Notes: generated by a model from the sequence alone, not told the origin. 64,000 bases of DNA from Azolla caroliniana (GCA_043228905.1 JBHGNT010000007.1:17794001-17858000), one strand, 5' to 3'; shown: positions 23,701-34,245, counted from the first letter of the stretch. Made by a program: numbers and translations.

Positions 23701-24380
23701 CGCCATTCTACGCTTATACAGGATATCATCCCCGGTGGTGTGTCCTTGAAACCCCAGAAGTGTCCACAAATCCTTGCGCGGAGGATCGTTTGGAGCGGTT
23801 ACGCAAGATACAAGCGGATTTATCTACTCAACTCCAGCAAGCTCAACAATCACACAAGGACTACGCAGATCGTCATCGACTTCCATCCAGTTTTAACATT
23901 GGAGATCGGGTGTGGCTGCTACGACGACACATCAAGACTACTCGCCCATGTGAGAAGTTGGATTATCGGCGATTAGGTCCTTTCCGTATTATCGGGAAGA
24001 TTAATGATGTCGCTTTTCGTCTCGAGCTACCTCCGCAACTTCGGATACATCCGGTGTTTCATAGTTCTCTCCTCGAACCCTATCACGAGAGCACTATCCC
24101 AGGACGTACTATACAACCACCACCTCCTATCGAGCTCGAAGATGGACCTGAGTATGAGGTCGCTGCCATCCTCGATTCCAAGATTGTTCGCAACAAGCTC
24201 TACTATCTAGTCGATTGGCTAGGATATAGTCCCAGCGAGCGTACTTGGGAACCGATCGAGAATGTGACCAATGCTCGTGCTCTTCTAGAAGACTTCCATC
24301 AACGATATCCCGAGAAACCGGGTCCTCAATCCAAAACGACTCGTGGAACTCGTCGTTTTAAAGGGGGGATAGTGTCATAA
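20787..24380 (+). CDS. pol: pol of element C: protease, RT, RNase H, integrase, chromodomain
   Basis: The frame opens at the slip site, with no good ATG before the protease. Protease: ALLDSGANS (Asp near 20952). RT: palm motifs with YLDD at 21948-21959. RNase H: FIIEADASDFALG near 22380 and later HKNLAYF. Integrase: HHCC zinc finger around 23085-23210, then DFITDLP, SDRGPQF and DGQAERTNQ carrying D, D and E. Chromodomain: YEVAAILDSK...LVDWLGYSPSERTWEP at about 24150-24270, which in chromoviruses guides integration to modified histones. About 1,190 codons without a lesion. The stop lies just inside the 3' LTR. Potentially functional. Confidence 0.95.
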   Translation, partial: KRLSPAKIGAVWLDSPRSVQPISGSIPSKQVSDVFVAQVAVSTKSTPPVHTLALLDSGANSCFMDRNFARAHQISLRKLPCPASVVVIDGRPIASGNIIEESEPVNIVLDNLTCVVSFNIISIPEHPIVLGLPWFELHNPDIDWRTREIRLRQTQGSTQKVATISLRQLREEGRKEEMFLFAISVQPSSTTKEESTVQLPEKYRQYADVFDKVQANTLPHHRPYDCAIDLQPGKEPPWGPIYNLSPTELEVLRAYIEENLENGFIRHSKSPAGAPIFFVKKKDGSLRLVVDYRGLNKVTVRNRYALPLISSLLERINGARFFTKIDLRGAYNLVRIRPGDEWKTAFRTRYGHFEYTVMPFGLTNAPAVFQHMANDIFRDLLDDFLIIYLDDLLVYSKTQEEHDSHVLLVLKRLREHGLYAKLEKCSFGCNQVEFLGYVISSEGISMDPAKVKTVIEWHTPRSVRDVQCFLGFANFYRKFIQNYSKIVLPLTQLTRKGQSFLWSKETDMAFESLKKAFTSAPILGHVDPEKPFIIEADASDFALGSILSQQGNDEKLHPVAFHSRKFDAAEINYEIHDKELLAIVDSFMQWRHFLEGSPHQVTVFSDHKNLAYFQDARVLNRRQARWAHFLTRFDFKITYRPGKHQGKADALSRRSYLTPRPGEPAFDNQKQVILGLARLQAAQVFDMPVDSDITNTIREDLKTDAFAQAILAQIDPSRASCSQSQSPGTDYRQFKYCDGLLFFKELLYVPNGSCRLRVVQNCHDTYTAGHFGSTKTLDLVQRSFWWPRMRQFVEDFVRTCDTCCRAKMPRHHPYGLLEPLPIPSKPWQSIALDFITDLPVSKGFSAILTVVDRYTKMAHFLPCTKEISSEDTAAIVMREVCRHHGLPDNIISDRGPQFVSKFWKHLFKMLKVTCHLSSGYHPQTDGQAERTNQTLEQYLRCFLNYHQNDWADILQFAEFAYNNAIHASTKVTPFYAYTGYHPRWCVLETPEVSTNPCAEDRLERLRKIQADLSTQLQQAQQSHKDYADRHRLPSSFNIGDRVWLLRRHIKTTRPCEKLDYRRLGPFRIIGKINDVAFRLELPPQLRIHPVFHSSLLEPYHESTIPGRTIQPPPPIELEDGPEYEVAAILDSKIVRNKLYYLVDWLGYSPSERTWEPIENVTNARALLEDFHQRYPEKPGPQSKTTRGTRRFKGGIVS
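24358..24372 (+). other. Polypurine tract of element C
   Basis: AAAGGGGGGATAG immediately precedes the 3' LTR. Confidence 0.8.
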
Positions 24381-24662
24381 CTAGACTCGAACCCATAACC
24401 TTTTGTTACACGGGTCGAGACTTTACCATTAGGTTATAAATTGTAATTTGAAGGATATTATTTTCATTTAGGTTTTATTGGGAAATTGATGTATATTCCA
24501 GATTTCTCTGGAACATTCTAGAAACTTCAGGAGTATTCCTGAAGACACTATAAAAGGAGGCGCAAGGCATTAGTTCGAACCAAATCGGTTCAACGCCAGT
24601 CTTAAGCCTTCTAACTACTGTTGTATATCTTCCTTCATATAATACATATACCTTTCGCATCA

Positions 24663-24720
<58 letters not shown>

Positions 24721-24853
24721 ACCCATTCCTTCTCTCAAAGTTCGACACCTCTCATAGTACTAATCCTTCTCTGTCTTAGTACTATTCCCCGACAATAGTA
24801 CTAATCCTTCTTTTAGTACTAATTCCTTCTCTGCCTTAATAGAGTTCCTGACA
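24373..24853 (+). repeat. 3' LTR of element C
   Basis: 481 bp, the same length as the 5' LTR and, by reading, the same sequence. It is followed by the CCCAC duplication. Confidence 0.95.
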
Positions 24854-25095
24854 CCCACTACTCCCTATGTCACCCATTCTTCATGTACTTTCCTGTAGTC
24901 TACAAAGTGCACATTACCATTATGCCTCTACGAACCTCGTGGTGCACCTTTAGCACCTTAGATTATTACCCTTCCCCTTACATTTTGTTATCTTATTCTC
25001 ATTATACAAATTTACAAGTGCATCTGCAATGTTGCACATCCCCATTTTATTTGTCTCACCCGAGTTTCTCACCATAGCCGGAAATCTTCACGACA

Positions 25096-25156
25096 ACGTA
25101 TCCTCCAATTCATCTTCCAACATGGCGAAGACACCATGATGCATTGTGCTCTCCAT
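25096..25156 (-). pseudogene. MULE transposase, N-terminal part
   Basis: First piece of the transposase. The ATG at 25156 starts MESTMHHGVFAMLEDELED, and the frame joins across the solo LTR to the piece starting at 18385. Nothing upstream extends the frame convincingly, so this is the likely start. Confidence 0.7.
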
Positions 25157-25560
25157 AACAAATACAATATGATCGAGAATGCCAGTGATTGAGGTGAATT
25201 AAGTGAATGTGAGAGATATGCGAATGAATGAAGTGAATGAATTCAAATGAATTCAAATAATTCAAATAATTCAACTCTTCTTCAATGATTTAGTTCGAGA
25301 ATGTTTAGGGCTATTAGTGCACGATCGAGAATGAGGGTGAATGAAATGAGTGCGAGTGATTAATAGACTGTTAAGGAAGGGAATGAGTTCAGTCCTTTAG
25401 TGATTGAGTCTACCTCTTAGTGCATGCTATTGAATTTGGTGAATCAATTTGTTGTAGTTGTTAGTATGATCATTGAAACGCCATCATTACACGTAGTTGG
25501 GCAATTGACTATTAATGAGTTGGGCTCCTCGTTAATCAGTCGGGCTTCCTACACCAAAAT
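25157..25560. other. Inter-gene spacer of the MULE
   Basis: Between the divergently placed 5' end of the transposase and the 3' end of the Ulp1-like gene. It contains GAATGAAT-type imperfect repeats (25180-25280) and, at about 25522-25555, GGGCTCC/GGGCTTCC copies of the MULE subterminal motif. Confidence 0.5.
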
Positions 25561-25900
25561 TTTTGTACATTGCTTTGTCTACCTTCTCCATTATTGACTA
25601 GTATTGCATTATTGTACATTGCTTTGTCGACAATCTCTATTATTGACTAGTATTGCATTTACTAGTTTTGCATTATTGTACATTGCTTTTGATACCTTCT
25701 CCATTATTGACTAGCATTGCATTATTGTACATTGCTTTTGAATAAGATTCACATTGAGTCATACACTAACTAGAATGAGATTCAAATTGAGTCATATACA
25801 AACAGAATGAGATTCAAATAATAAGACTCACAACCAGAATGTACATCAAATTGAGTCATATACAACCAAAATGAGATTCAACTATTGATTTGATATTACA
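25561..25900. repeat. Tandem repeats of about 55-60 bp and about 30 bp
   Basis: TTGTACATTGCTTTG followed by TCTCCATTATTGACTAGTATTGC-like sequence repeats about three times (25561-25745). Then AATGAGATTCAAATTGAGTC units repeat about four times (25770-25890). Non-coding. Confidence 0.85.
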
Positions 25901-25974
25901 AAAAAGTTGGGAATTTGCATGAGTAGTACATCGAGATCATATGTTTGATGTTACAAAGTACAACATGCTAGTGA

Positions 25975-27679
25975 TTAAAATAACCCTATGCCCAGAGTCC
26001 TTTGTGTCCATTTTGCCATGATTTTCCGAAGGAGCTCCACGTCTTCAAATCCAAACCATTGCTCCTTACCCTACACCACAATATGCCATCAACCTAAGCC
26101 CTTACAAAAACAAATGCGCAAATTCAATTCTCATAAATACTTACAAATTGATCGGTCTCAAATCCTTGAATGAACTCCTCGACCAACATTTGAATGGTTT
26201 ACATCATGTAATACCCACAATCATTCCCATTAGGTTGGGTTGGGATATGCAATACCTGGAACCGCTCGTTGTTGATGATCCAATGGTCATGTGTGGCGCT
26301 AGAGATATATCAGACAACCAAATCACCCAATGTCTTCATGCCGGTAGTTGGATGATTATTTAGTGGATCGCAAAAAACAATTGGATTTGGATTTTAGGCC
26401 TCCTTGGCTGTCAGGTTGTCGATTCTGACAGTTGGTCTTGACCACCATTGATCTCGACATGTGCCTCATCTTCTGGCATGGGAATTCCATGATTCTTACA
26501 CTAAAATTCATACATAAGATTCACACATAATCATTCACACACTAGATTTAGACTCACATAAGATGCACACATAATCATAAACCATACTTACATAAGCTTC
26601 AGACGTAGCCGCAATCTTCAACTTCAATTTTGCCATCCTATGCTCCTTTCCCCCGTCATACCTAGCCATCTATTGGCTGACGAATTGGGCAATGAAATAG
26701 GCCTCCTTGGATGTTCGAAGTGTGTCCGGAGTGGCTTTGAAGATCTTAATCTCTCTTGTCCTCAACTTCCTCATGTGTGATTGGCGTGATCTATTGTACT
26801 TTAGCTTCGTATCCAAAAAACGCTTTATTGATCGTTTTCTTTCGTAGTGGCTGAAGAATGACGTGGTTGTACTCCTCATGGAGGTCGATTGATCTTCTTC
26901 TTCTATCTTTAGCCACCGAGGCAGTATTACTGTCATAACTAAACTCGAACCCATAACCTTTTGTTACACGGGTCGAGACTTTACCATTAGGTTATAAATT
27001 GTAATTTGAAGGATATTATTTTCATTTAGGTTTTATTGGGAAATTGATGTATATTCCAGATTTCTCTGGAACATTCTAGAAACTTCAGGAGTATTCCTGA
27101 AGACACTATAAAAGGAGGCGCAAGGCATTAGTTCGAACCAAATCGGTTCAACGCCAGTCTTAAGCCTTCTAACTACTGTTGTATATCTTCCTTCATATAA
27201 TACATATACCTTTCGCATCATCATTCTCTCTCTCTCTCTCTCACTCACCCATTCCTTCTCTCAAAGTTCGACACCTCTCATAGTACTAATCCTTCTCTGT
27301 CTTAGTACTATTCCCCGACAATAGTACTAATCCTTCTTTTAGTACTAATTCCTTCTCTGCCTTAATAGAGTTCCTGACAATTACACGGATGCCATGTGCC
27401 TTTTGTAAGTGAGCTTCCATGTCAGCTTTTTTGCGAAACCATCGTACCTCTTTTCTACATGAATCTCCAACGATACATGTGCGACATTTGATACTTGTCG
27501 AGTCTCTTCCCGCCTTGAAGAGGGACATAGGGTCCACTACAACAATGGTGTGACATTTGCATTAGAAAAACCCAATATATACTTACTTCAATAATGATTA
27601 TAAGAATGTACATCAACTCACCATTTAGTTTTATATCTTCAACACCTGGCCCCACGTCATGTATGGGGTTCGTATCCAT
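25975..27679 (-). pseudogene. MULE second gene: zinc-finger and Ulp1-like cysteine protease, broken
   Basis: Exon 1 is 27679-27622 (MDTNPIHDVG). Exon 2 starts at 27536 and contains CRTCIVGDSCRKE...HLQKAHGI, a C2H2-like finger. A solo LTR of element C (26931-27379) splits exon 2. It resumes VILPRWLKIEEEDQS and runs to a donor at 26592, with a TAG at 26670. Further exons are suggested at about 26506-26398 and 26340-26147. The latter carries HDHWII and PTQPNGNDCGYYMM, matching the His, Gln and Cys boxes of Ulp1/C48 SUMO proteases. A last exon runs 26070-25975 (KEQWFGFEDVELLRK). Ulp1 modules are known cargo of Kaonashi MULEs. Exon borders for the middle exons are approximate, and stops make it a pseudogene. 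Confidence 0.72.
26931..27379 (+). mobile_element. Solo LTR of element C family
   Basis: 449 bp, TGTCATAAC...CCTGACA, the same as the C LTR apart from a shorter (CT)n run and scattered changes. It is flanked by ATTAC on both sides (26926-26930 and 27380-27384). It is inserted in exon 2 of the Ulp1-like gene. Confidence 0.95.
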
Positions 27680-28002
27680 GTTTGAGTCTTTAGATGTTTT
27701 CTAGCATCCATATCGTTGGATTTGGGGCACCTAGCACCCTTTCTTACAAAAACCCTAAACCATCATTCAAGTTAGCACACAAAGATCACTATTTATACAC
27801 AATATATAGTTGAGAAATGATTCAGGCCATACCTCCCTTCATAGGGTATTGTTTCACCCCAATCCGCATCAAAGTCTATGAAGGTCTTGGACTGACTAGC
27901 CATGTGTACTATACAGATGCCATCTTCAAAAACCACCAATGGATCTACGATCATATTTGGACATCTAAAAATAACTTAGAATTACTACTAATTGTATCAA
28001 TC

Positions 28003-28660
28003 TTTTTTTCTTCTTTTTTTTAACAAAAGATACACCCTGGTATTATAAAATCAGAAGAAATACAAAAGTTGATGGTTGTTTCAGTGAGAAGAAGAACCCC
28101 ACCAAAACAAAGCTAATGCTAACCATAAATTCATCCATCCATTCATGAAGAGAAAGGGACCTAAAAACATTTTTTATTCATGGATATTTGCAGTCTCCAT
28201 GCCGTTGAGAGATGGCTGAAATAATACTTTGGACATCGGAATCGTTGTACACCTGTAGTTATCTCTCCATTCCACAATATATAACATTTCAGCTTGACAA
28301 CTTTCCGAGCAGTTTTTGTGGTTTGAAAGGAGCACCACATTTAACATACATGTTGATCAAAACAATTGCTACATATGAGCTTTTCCCAACAACCCTCACA
28401 AAGACTAGAACCCTCAAAAAGATCCTTCCACCAAGCACAATATATGCATCATAGCCGATTTGTTGAGCATCGTCAGCAATAGCAGCAACTTTCCAGAGCC
28501 ATTCCTCATAGTCGATTTGATGTGTATATGCAAGAACAACACATATTTGTACACCATATCTCCAAGATTTTTATCGTCTAGTCCTCCCAAACTGCAATTG
28601 AGCATTCAATGTAACCTATAGCACCCAAAATCTATAGCAACAGAATGTCCATAAACAAAG
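28003..28660 (-). pseudogene. PPR gene fragment between a poly-T tract and LINE 1
   Basis: Minus-strand translation at about 28403-28230 reads SSYVAIVLINMYVKCGA then KLLGKLSS-stop-NVIYCG. This is the S/L-type PPR signature LINMYVKCG with a following R-N-V-I-W-N-like turn. A poorer upstream block reads DDAQQIGYDAY. It lies between the end of LINE 1 coding (28661) and a poly-T tract (28003-28022, poly-A on the minus strand). It may therefore be sequence carried at the 3' end of the LINE, or an unrelated fragment. Confidence 0.5.
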
Positions 28661-31500
28661 TTAGTAGACATTGTTTCCCAAAATGACGGGAACAGTATAC
28701 ATCCAAATTATGTGATCTCCATCTTCCCTAAAAATGAACATAGAGGTCCATATCCTTTTAAAATGCATTTGCTTCCTGAAAATGGCATCAACATTTCTTG
28801 TGAAACTTTCATACTGACCACGTAATGTATGAACAAATAATAACCAGAATTCAGTGATTATAACAACAGCATCCTGAGTGACATTATCAAATATTGATGC
28901 GCATCGCGCTTTCCAAATTACCCACATCAGAATAGATGAAATTTTCTTCCATACAATATCATCCCTAAATTGCAAACTGTCACTTATAAAAGGTTGAACG
29001 ATTTGTATATGAGGAGGAACTATGTGAAAAGCTTCCACTATATCCTCCTTTTCATATAACTAGAGATGACCCTCTAGAATGCCCCACCTAACCACACCCC
29101 AAGTGACCACACAATTAGCAGGTATCAATATCAACCTTAATACTCTTTGCCATATTTGCATACTTTTAGGACAAGACCACAATACATGCTTAATTGATTC
29201 TACCATACATCCACAACCAAAACCACATGACTTACTATCTAATTGTCGCAACTAAGCCCGAACTGGTCGTGCATAATGGATCAATAACCAACGAAAAAGG
29301 ACAATCTTCCTAGGAATCTGCATACTCCATAACCATTTCCAATATTTAGATGCATCCATTAAAGAGGCTCCATTCACCAACCACACTTTCATAGCAGATG
29401 GCGGATGGAATTTCCTACTTAAGAGCAACTTTCATCCCAACTTCATAGAATATTGGAAAAATTGAAAAAATTTAGTATGAGACGAAGGATTTGTATGTTT
29501 CCAAAGATAATCTGATGAATCCCAATGCAAGTCCAACAATGACTTTTAAAAAAAAACCCATAGTTGGCAAAATAACATACTATCAGAAGGAGAAGGATCT
29601 AAAATCCATTTTTTACCGTTTGCCAAATTGACGATTCCACATCAGTCTGCCATAATCTTCCTTCCTCAGACACATCAAAATAGTAATAATCTCCTTGAGA
29701 TGTTGTTCCTTTTACTCCTATAATAACACCAACCAGAGTAAAATATCCAAACCAAACATGCTCAAAAGAAGGTGACCAATTAGAGAGAAAATTCCCTAAA
29801 GATGATTGAATTTCATCAAACATAACTCTAAAACCTCTACACATGGTAGCATCTAGCTATGAATTATTCAGATGAAGAACATAATTTTCCCAAGAGGCAA
29901 TCGTGGCAGCTATAGCATTATCCAACATAGCCCACTATAATCACGGTCTACTGCCAAGCAATACACTCCCTTTTATCAGAAAAAATAAAATTCTAAATCA
30001 AAGGTTCCCACAATAGTTCTTCATTCGAAGAGGGGCATCTACGAATCAAAAAAACCTTAACAGCTTCCCATGCTTTACAAATGCCAACCATAAAACCATC
30101 TATCAGACCATGTATCAGTCTCATCTTAAAATTTGACAAGAATGCCCATCTTAGAGATGGTTTCCAAAACCCCCCGGTAGACGGTTTAACATCAAACAAT
30201 CGATTTAAAAACAATTCTAACCATATACCTTGAGCAGGCGACATAGCCCTAACAACAAAGTTTGCCAAAAGAGCCTTACATTGGCTGTCTAGGTCTACCA
30301 ACCCTAAACCACCATTTGAAAATTGCGTCGTAAGTGTCGACCAAGCTACCTTTGCACGAGCATCATTATTACTTCGTCCTATCCAAATAAAGTTTTGAAC
30401 CATTCGTTGAATGTGTAACAAACAGGATCTAGAGAACAAACATGTAGATGCTATATACCACATCGATGAAAGTAGAACTTGATTAGCTATCATTACTCTG
30501 CCTGCTAAAGACAACTCTGTAGTGTCCCAAATCAACACTTTTTTCCTAAGTGATAACATTAGAGGAGCTAACAATCGCTCATTATTCATATTTATACCAA
30601 CTTGACATCCTAAGTAACGAACTGAAACTCCTTGAATCCAACAAAAAAACTCAGATGGTCTCCATGATGGCAATGGCCGCTTCGAAACCCAAAAACCCAC
30701 TGATTTACACCAATTAACTTTTGCACCAGAGGCAACAAAAAATGTTTCCAATGCAGCTTGTGCTTTATACAAATTACCTTCTTCAGTGCGCAAGTATAGT
30801 GTTGTATCATCTGCAAACTCCACATCTAGAATCATCTTGTTAGAGATCAGTGCGACCAACCCTTGAATCCCAGCACTTGTTGAATTTAAAATTGCTAAAA
30901 ATACCTCCGTAACAATAAGAAATAAAAAAGGGGCTAATGGACACCCTTGGCGAACAGATCGTGACATTTGAAAGCTTCGTCGTCTACCTCCTGCTACTAA
31001 GATAGAACTATAAGCTAATCTATATAAAGCTGACACTGCAATAATCCAAGCTTCTGGAAACCCTAATCTTCTCATCGCCTCTTCTAAAAAGTCCCAATTC
31101 ACTCTATCATAGGCCTTTTCAAAATCTAACAATAAAATTACTAAGTCCTCTTTCTTTGCCATAGCTGACGCGGACAACTCCCAAAACAAAAAAATATTAT
31201 CAAATATAGTCCTATCTTGCATGAAACCTATCTGAGAAGTATGAATAATATCAGGCAATAAAGGTTGCAAACGCAGTGCCAATACCTTAGCATAAATTTT
31301 GTATACTGTATTGAGTAATGTGATTGGTCGCCATGCCCTAATGTCCTCTGAGGCTCCATTCCCTTTAGGGATAAGAAAAATCAGCCCCTCCTTCCATTCC
31401 TCTTGCATAACTCTTGAATAAAAAATGATCTCAAAAGCACTAGTTAAATCATCAGCTATAATTGTATCATTCTTACTTTATAAGACATCCCAAACTAACT
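28661..31500 (-). mobile_element. LINE 1: 5'-truncated non-LTR retrotransposon (RT and zf-RVT)
   Basis: 31408-29993 is an open 471-codon frame with LINE RT blocks: WRPITLLNTVYKI, LLLDFEKAYDRV, RQGCPLAPFLF and the catalytic FADD at about 30795. Downstream pieces carry the linker (about 29844-29599) and the zf-RVT motif CGFGCGC...HVLWSCP near 29200. A C-terminal part follows (29038-28661), each separated by stops or frameshifts. No endonuclease or ORF1 is present, so it is 5'-truncated as usual for LINEs. It is inserted in the MULE. RT would copy its own RNA by target-primed reverse transcription. Confidence 0.88.
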
Positions 31501-32480
31501 TGAATGGTTTTTATAAATCAATTGATGCAAAAGATTGACCCCTTCATTTGTAAGGATAATAGTCACATCACTTTCATTGCTTCCAATCGTTAAGCTTTTC
31601 AAACATTAAGAATGCAACCAAATGTAGAGACAAGAATAATTTATAAAGGGGCTTCAGGACCATGATTATGCTATGCCCGTAGAGAAGCTCATTGTGGTTG
31701 CTTTAGTGGACAACGTAAACACTTAACCTATCATACTTCAAATTATGCAAGACAACAATTACATGACTATGCCATGCTCATAGAGAATCTCATCATCATA
31801 TTTTACGAACAATCTAAACGCTTCAGATTATGTGAGAGAACAATTTCATCATGATCCTATCCTTCAACGTATTATGATATTGAGGAGTTTATGGACCATT
31901 AAATGGACTCTATGTTTTGTTTAGGTTTTTCCTTATTACCTAAGTTTGTCAAGAGTATGTCACCAACTTGAGAAGGAAGTATTGCAACATGGCCAAAACT
32001 GGAGAAGACTAATTTTGTCTGGGTTGATTGAATACAAAATGGAGTAGGATACACCATAAGAACATTATTGTTATCTCATGGAGGTCTTTAAGTAACATAG
32101 CTGCTGTCACATTAGCATGCATAGTCTTCTAATTAGTTCCTCATTCATCAAAAAACCGAGTACATAGCAACGTTGTGAATTGGCTTAACGGCTAGAAAGA
32201 CTCGTTTAGGATAGATATCATATAAAAAAATTTCTCCAACAATTCCAAGAGAAAAATACACGAGCATGTCATCTTCAGTAAATAGGATGAGATTTCTGAG
32301 CTTTCACAAATTGAACACACAAATCTTAATCAATTCATAAATAGACAAGAAATATGATACATACCTCTAGACAACAGGTGCTCACGGACAGCAGGATAGT
32401 AGGTGGTGCGCCTCAGTGAAGAACCCTAAACCCTAAACCTCTGGCTTCTTGTTTGTAAACATGCAAAAATGACAAGTATG
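31500..32480. other. AT-rich MULE interior, no gene recognised
   Basis: No convincing frame on either strand. CCCTAAACCCTAAACC occurs at about 32423; with so few copies it is not a telomere. It may include the 5' flank of the Ulp1-like gene. Confidence 0.5.
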
Positions 32481-32499
32481 GGTTTTTATACTCAATCAC

Positions 32500-32653
32500 A
32501 AACTAATGAGTCGGGCTCCCTTTCACAGAGTCAGGCTCCTTCTTTAATCAGACGGGCTCCCCAAAAATTGGACTTTTGATGGTGCAATTTTTCTTCATCC
32601 ACATTGGACGGTGCAGATCGCACGCGCCCTCATCTAGCGACCTGCACCGTCCC
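32500..32653. repeat. Right MULE end: GGCTCC repeats and palindrome
   Basis: GTCGGGCTCC, GTCAGGCTCC and GACGGGCTCC (32511-32566) are the inverted form of the left subterminal repeats. GGACGGTGCAGATCGC (32606) and GCGACCTGCACCGTCCC (ending 32653) form a near-perfect 16-bp stem. Confidence 0.78.
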
Positions 32654-33756
32654 GCTCCATGATTCCCGCACTTGCCCTCATAAATATTTGGTGGTAGTTA
32701 GACACCACGATGGATGTGTATGTTTATGTACATATGTATGTGTGTGTGTGTGTTTATGTATGTATGTACGTACGTAATGTCTGTCTCGTCGGTATCTGTG
32801 TGTGTTTACGTATGTATGTTTGTATGTATGTATGTATGAACAAGAAATTTAGTGTTAGAAAATAGAACATATTATCATCTAGCAAAATCGTAACCATTTC
32901 GTAATAAACGAGAGTTGGCCATGACTTGGATTGGTTAAGAAGGGAGTTAGAGCTTATCTACGAAAGGTGAAGGGAACACGATGGTGTACCAATTTCGTTT
33001 CTCATAACAAGTCTAAATTCTTTCCTCTACAAAGTATTCATCTTGCCTATTGGCAATCGAGTATGTCCCATATACCCATGTAGTGGTGGCCCCACTTAAT
33101 TGTATCACTAATGAAGTGTTTTTCACTCACATTCATCGCATTTATTGATGTAATTCCTCGAGGCACAGAATGTGATTTATAGGATGAGATTTACCCCAAT
33201 GGTGAGGATTGAACTTCGTTTCTCTCAAAATTATGACTTTAATGCTATGGTGTATGGTTAACTTCCATTTCTCCAACTCGTTGCCCCCCCCTTCCCCTAG
33301 ATCTACTCTTGAGAGATTGTTGTGTGACAAGCGCATAAGATCCAGTCGATTGTGCATGAATTTTATCATCAACTTGATGGATCAATTTCATTGTATAGGC
33401 CTTTCCAATCGTAACTGGTTGCTCAAAAGGATCGTCGTTCGTCCGTCAAACAATCGACTCTTTCCGGGATGTTTACTAGGTTCAAACAACCAAGGATTAT
33501 GTGTCTCTGTACTCGCCCTGCAAAGTTCCGAAAAGATAGCTTTTCTAGAAGCCTCCTGCTCATATCTCTCATCAAAAGGGACTATTAGATAATGAGTTTT
33601 GAGGAACTCTTGAAGAGAACCCTCAGTATATACATAGTACTTTTAGTCCCGAGTTACAAAATTCTCGTCGATTGTGAGAAACTAAGATCAATACAAGTCA
33701 CTTCGATTGACTTAACCAATTAGAAATCAAGTGATTGATTCCAGGCAATCTTGCGA
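32654..33756. other. Flank with compound microsatellite, no gene recognised
   Basis: GTATGTTTATGTACATATG-type and (GT)n repeats at 32716-32842 resemble the tract left of the MULE. A plus-strand frame of 127 codons at 33209-33592 has no recognisable domain and is not supported as a gene. Confidence 0.5.
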
Positions 33757-34245
33757 CCCAGGCTTTTGCGGCTTTTCAGATATCATCTTGGACCTCCCAC
33801 TCGACTACCTTTGTCTGGTTGTGGGTGGTAACTTGTTGGACCTCTGCGGTGATCGTATTGACCGTTGGTCCCTTCTGTCATGTGTATATAAAACCCAATA
33901 AGCTTTTTTATAGTGATTTGAACCCATGACCTCCTCATCGAAGGAGGCACATAACCCCAACCATTAGGATACATCATATTGTATATATTAAATTATAAAT
34001 TCTATTATATCAATAGGAAATATATATTAATAATATTATTATTGAAATATCACCACCTTGCATAGGCTAATGCATGATGCCAAGTGGCGATCATGTGTGC
34101 CTATGAGGTGGCAAGCATGCATGTATCCAAACCATGCTATATAAACATGTATTTGAGTATTGATGAACCATTCTGGTTCAACGCTAGTCTTCAACATATT
34201 CTCCTCCTCTCTCTCTCTCTCTCTCTCTTTTGAAGCAATTTTGCT
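33757..34245 (+). repeat. LTR-type direct repeat, copy 1 (element G, C-like)
   Basis: Shares CTTTTGCGGCTTTTC, GTTGTGGGTGGTAACTTGTT and TGTCATGTGTATATAAAACC with copy 2 at 34450. It has C-like LTR features: a TGTCAT start (about 33878), a TATA box (CTATATAA near 34139), GAACCATTCTGGTTC and then (CT)n. Confidence 0.75.

Larger units (their letters stand above)
19043..24853 (+). mobile_element. Element C: complete chromodomain Ty3 retrotransposon (chromovirus)
   Basis: Two 481-bp LTRs (19043-19523 and 24373-24853), TGTCATAAC...CCTGACA, are flanked by a perfect CCCAC duplication (19038-19042 and 24854-24858). gag precedes pol in the order protease-RT-RNase H-integrase-chromodomain, the Ty3 chromovirus layout. 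The LTRs look identical where I compared them, so the insertion is young. It sits in the solo LTR of the A/B family. The one visible lesion is a TGA in gag before the zinc knuckle. The primer site and the gag-pol junction are unusual (see those entries). Confidence 0.95.
18386..25095 (-). mobile_element. Solo LTR of the A/B family, split by element C
   Basis: The left edge TGTCGCGG (18386) and right edge CTTCACGACA (25095) are the family's LTR ends read on the minus strand. The internal text TAGTCCAAGACCCC and the TATA-containing block near 18900 match the LTR of A. ACGT flanks both sides (18382-18385 and 25096-25099). With C removed the LTR is about 895 bp, longer than A's, partly from a GAA/GAT tract at 18640-18772. 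There is no internal region, so it arose by LTR-LTR recombination. Deleting it restores the transposase frame across codons for Asp-Thr-Ser-Trp. Confidence 0.82.
10320..32653 (-). mobile_element. Large two-gene Mutator-like element (MULE), heavily nested and decayed
   Basis: Ends at 10320 and 32653 are inverted copies: GGGACGGTGTAGGTCGC at the left and, reverse-complemented, GGGACGGTGCAGGTCGC at the right. Each is followed by an imperfect internal palindrome and then subterminal GGAGCCCGACTC-type repeats. Between them lie a MULE transposase pseudogene and an Ulp1-protease pseudogene, both on the minus strand. That gene pair is known from Kaonashi-type plant MULEs. The insertion is interrupted by element A, a related solo LTR, Ty3 element C, a solo LTR of C and a LINE. 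I could not find a clean 8-9 bp target duplication. That both ends belong to one element is an inference from orientation and content. Confidence 0.68.

Noticed and set aside
32423-32440. CCCTAAACCCTAAACC as a telomeric relic
   Set aside because: Only about two and a half units. Such text is common in plant DNA.
33209-33592. 127-codon plus-strand frame
   Set aside because: No recognisable domain, start context or homology. Overlaps a minus-strand frame of equal quality.
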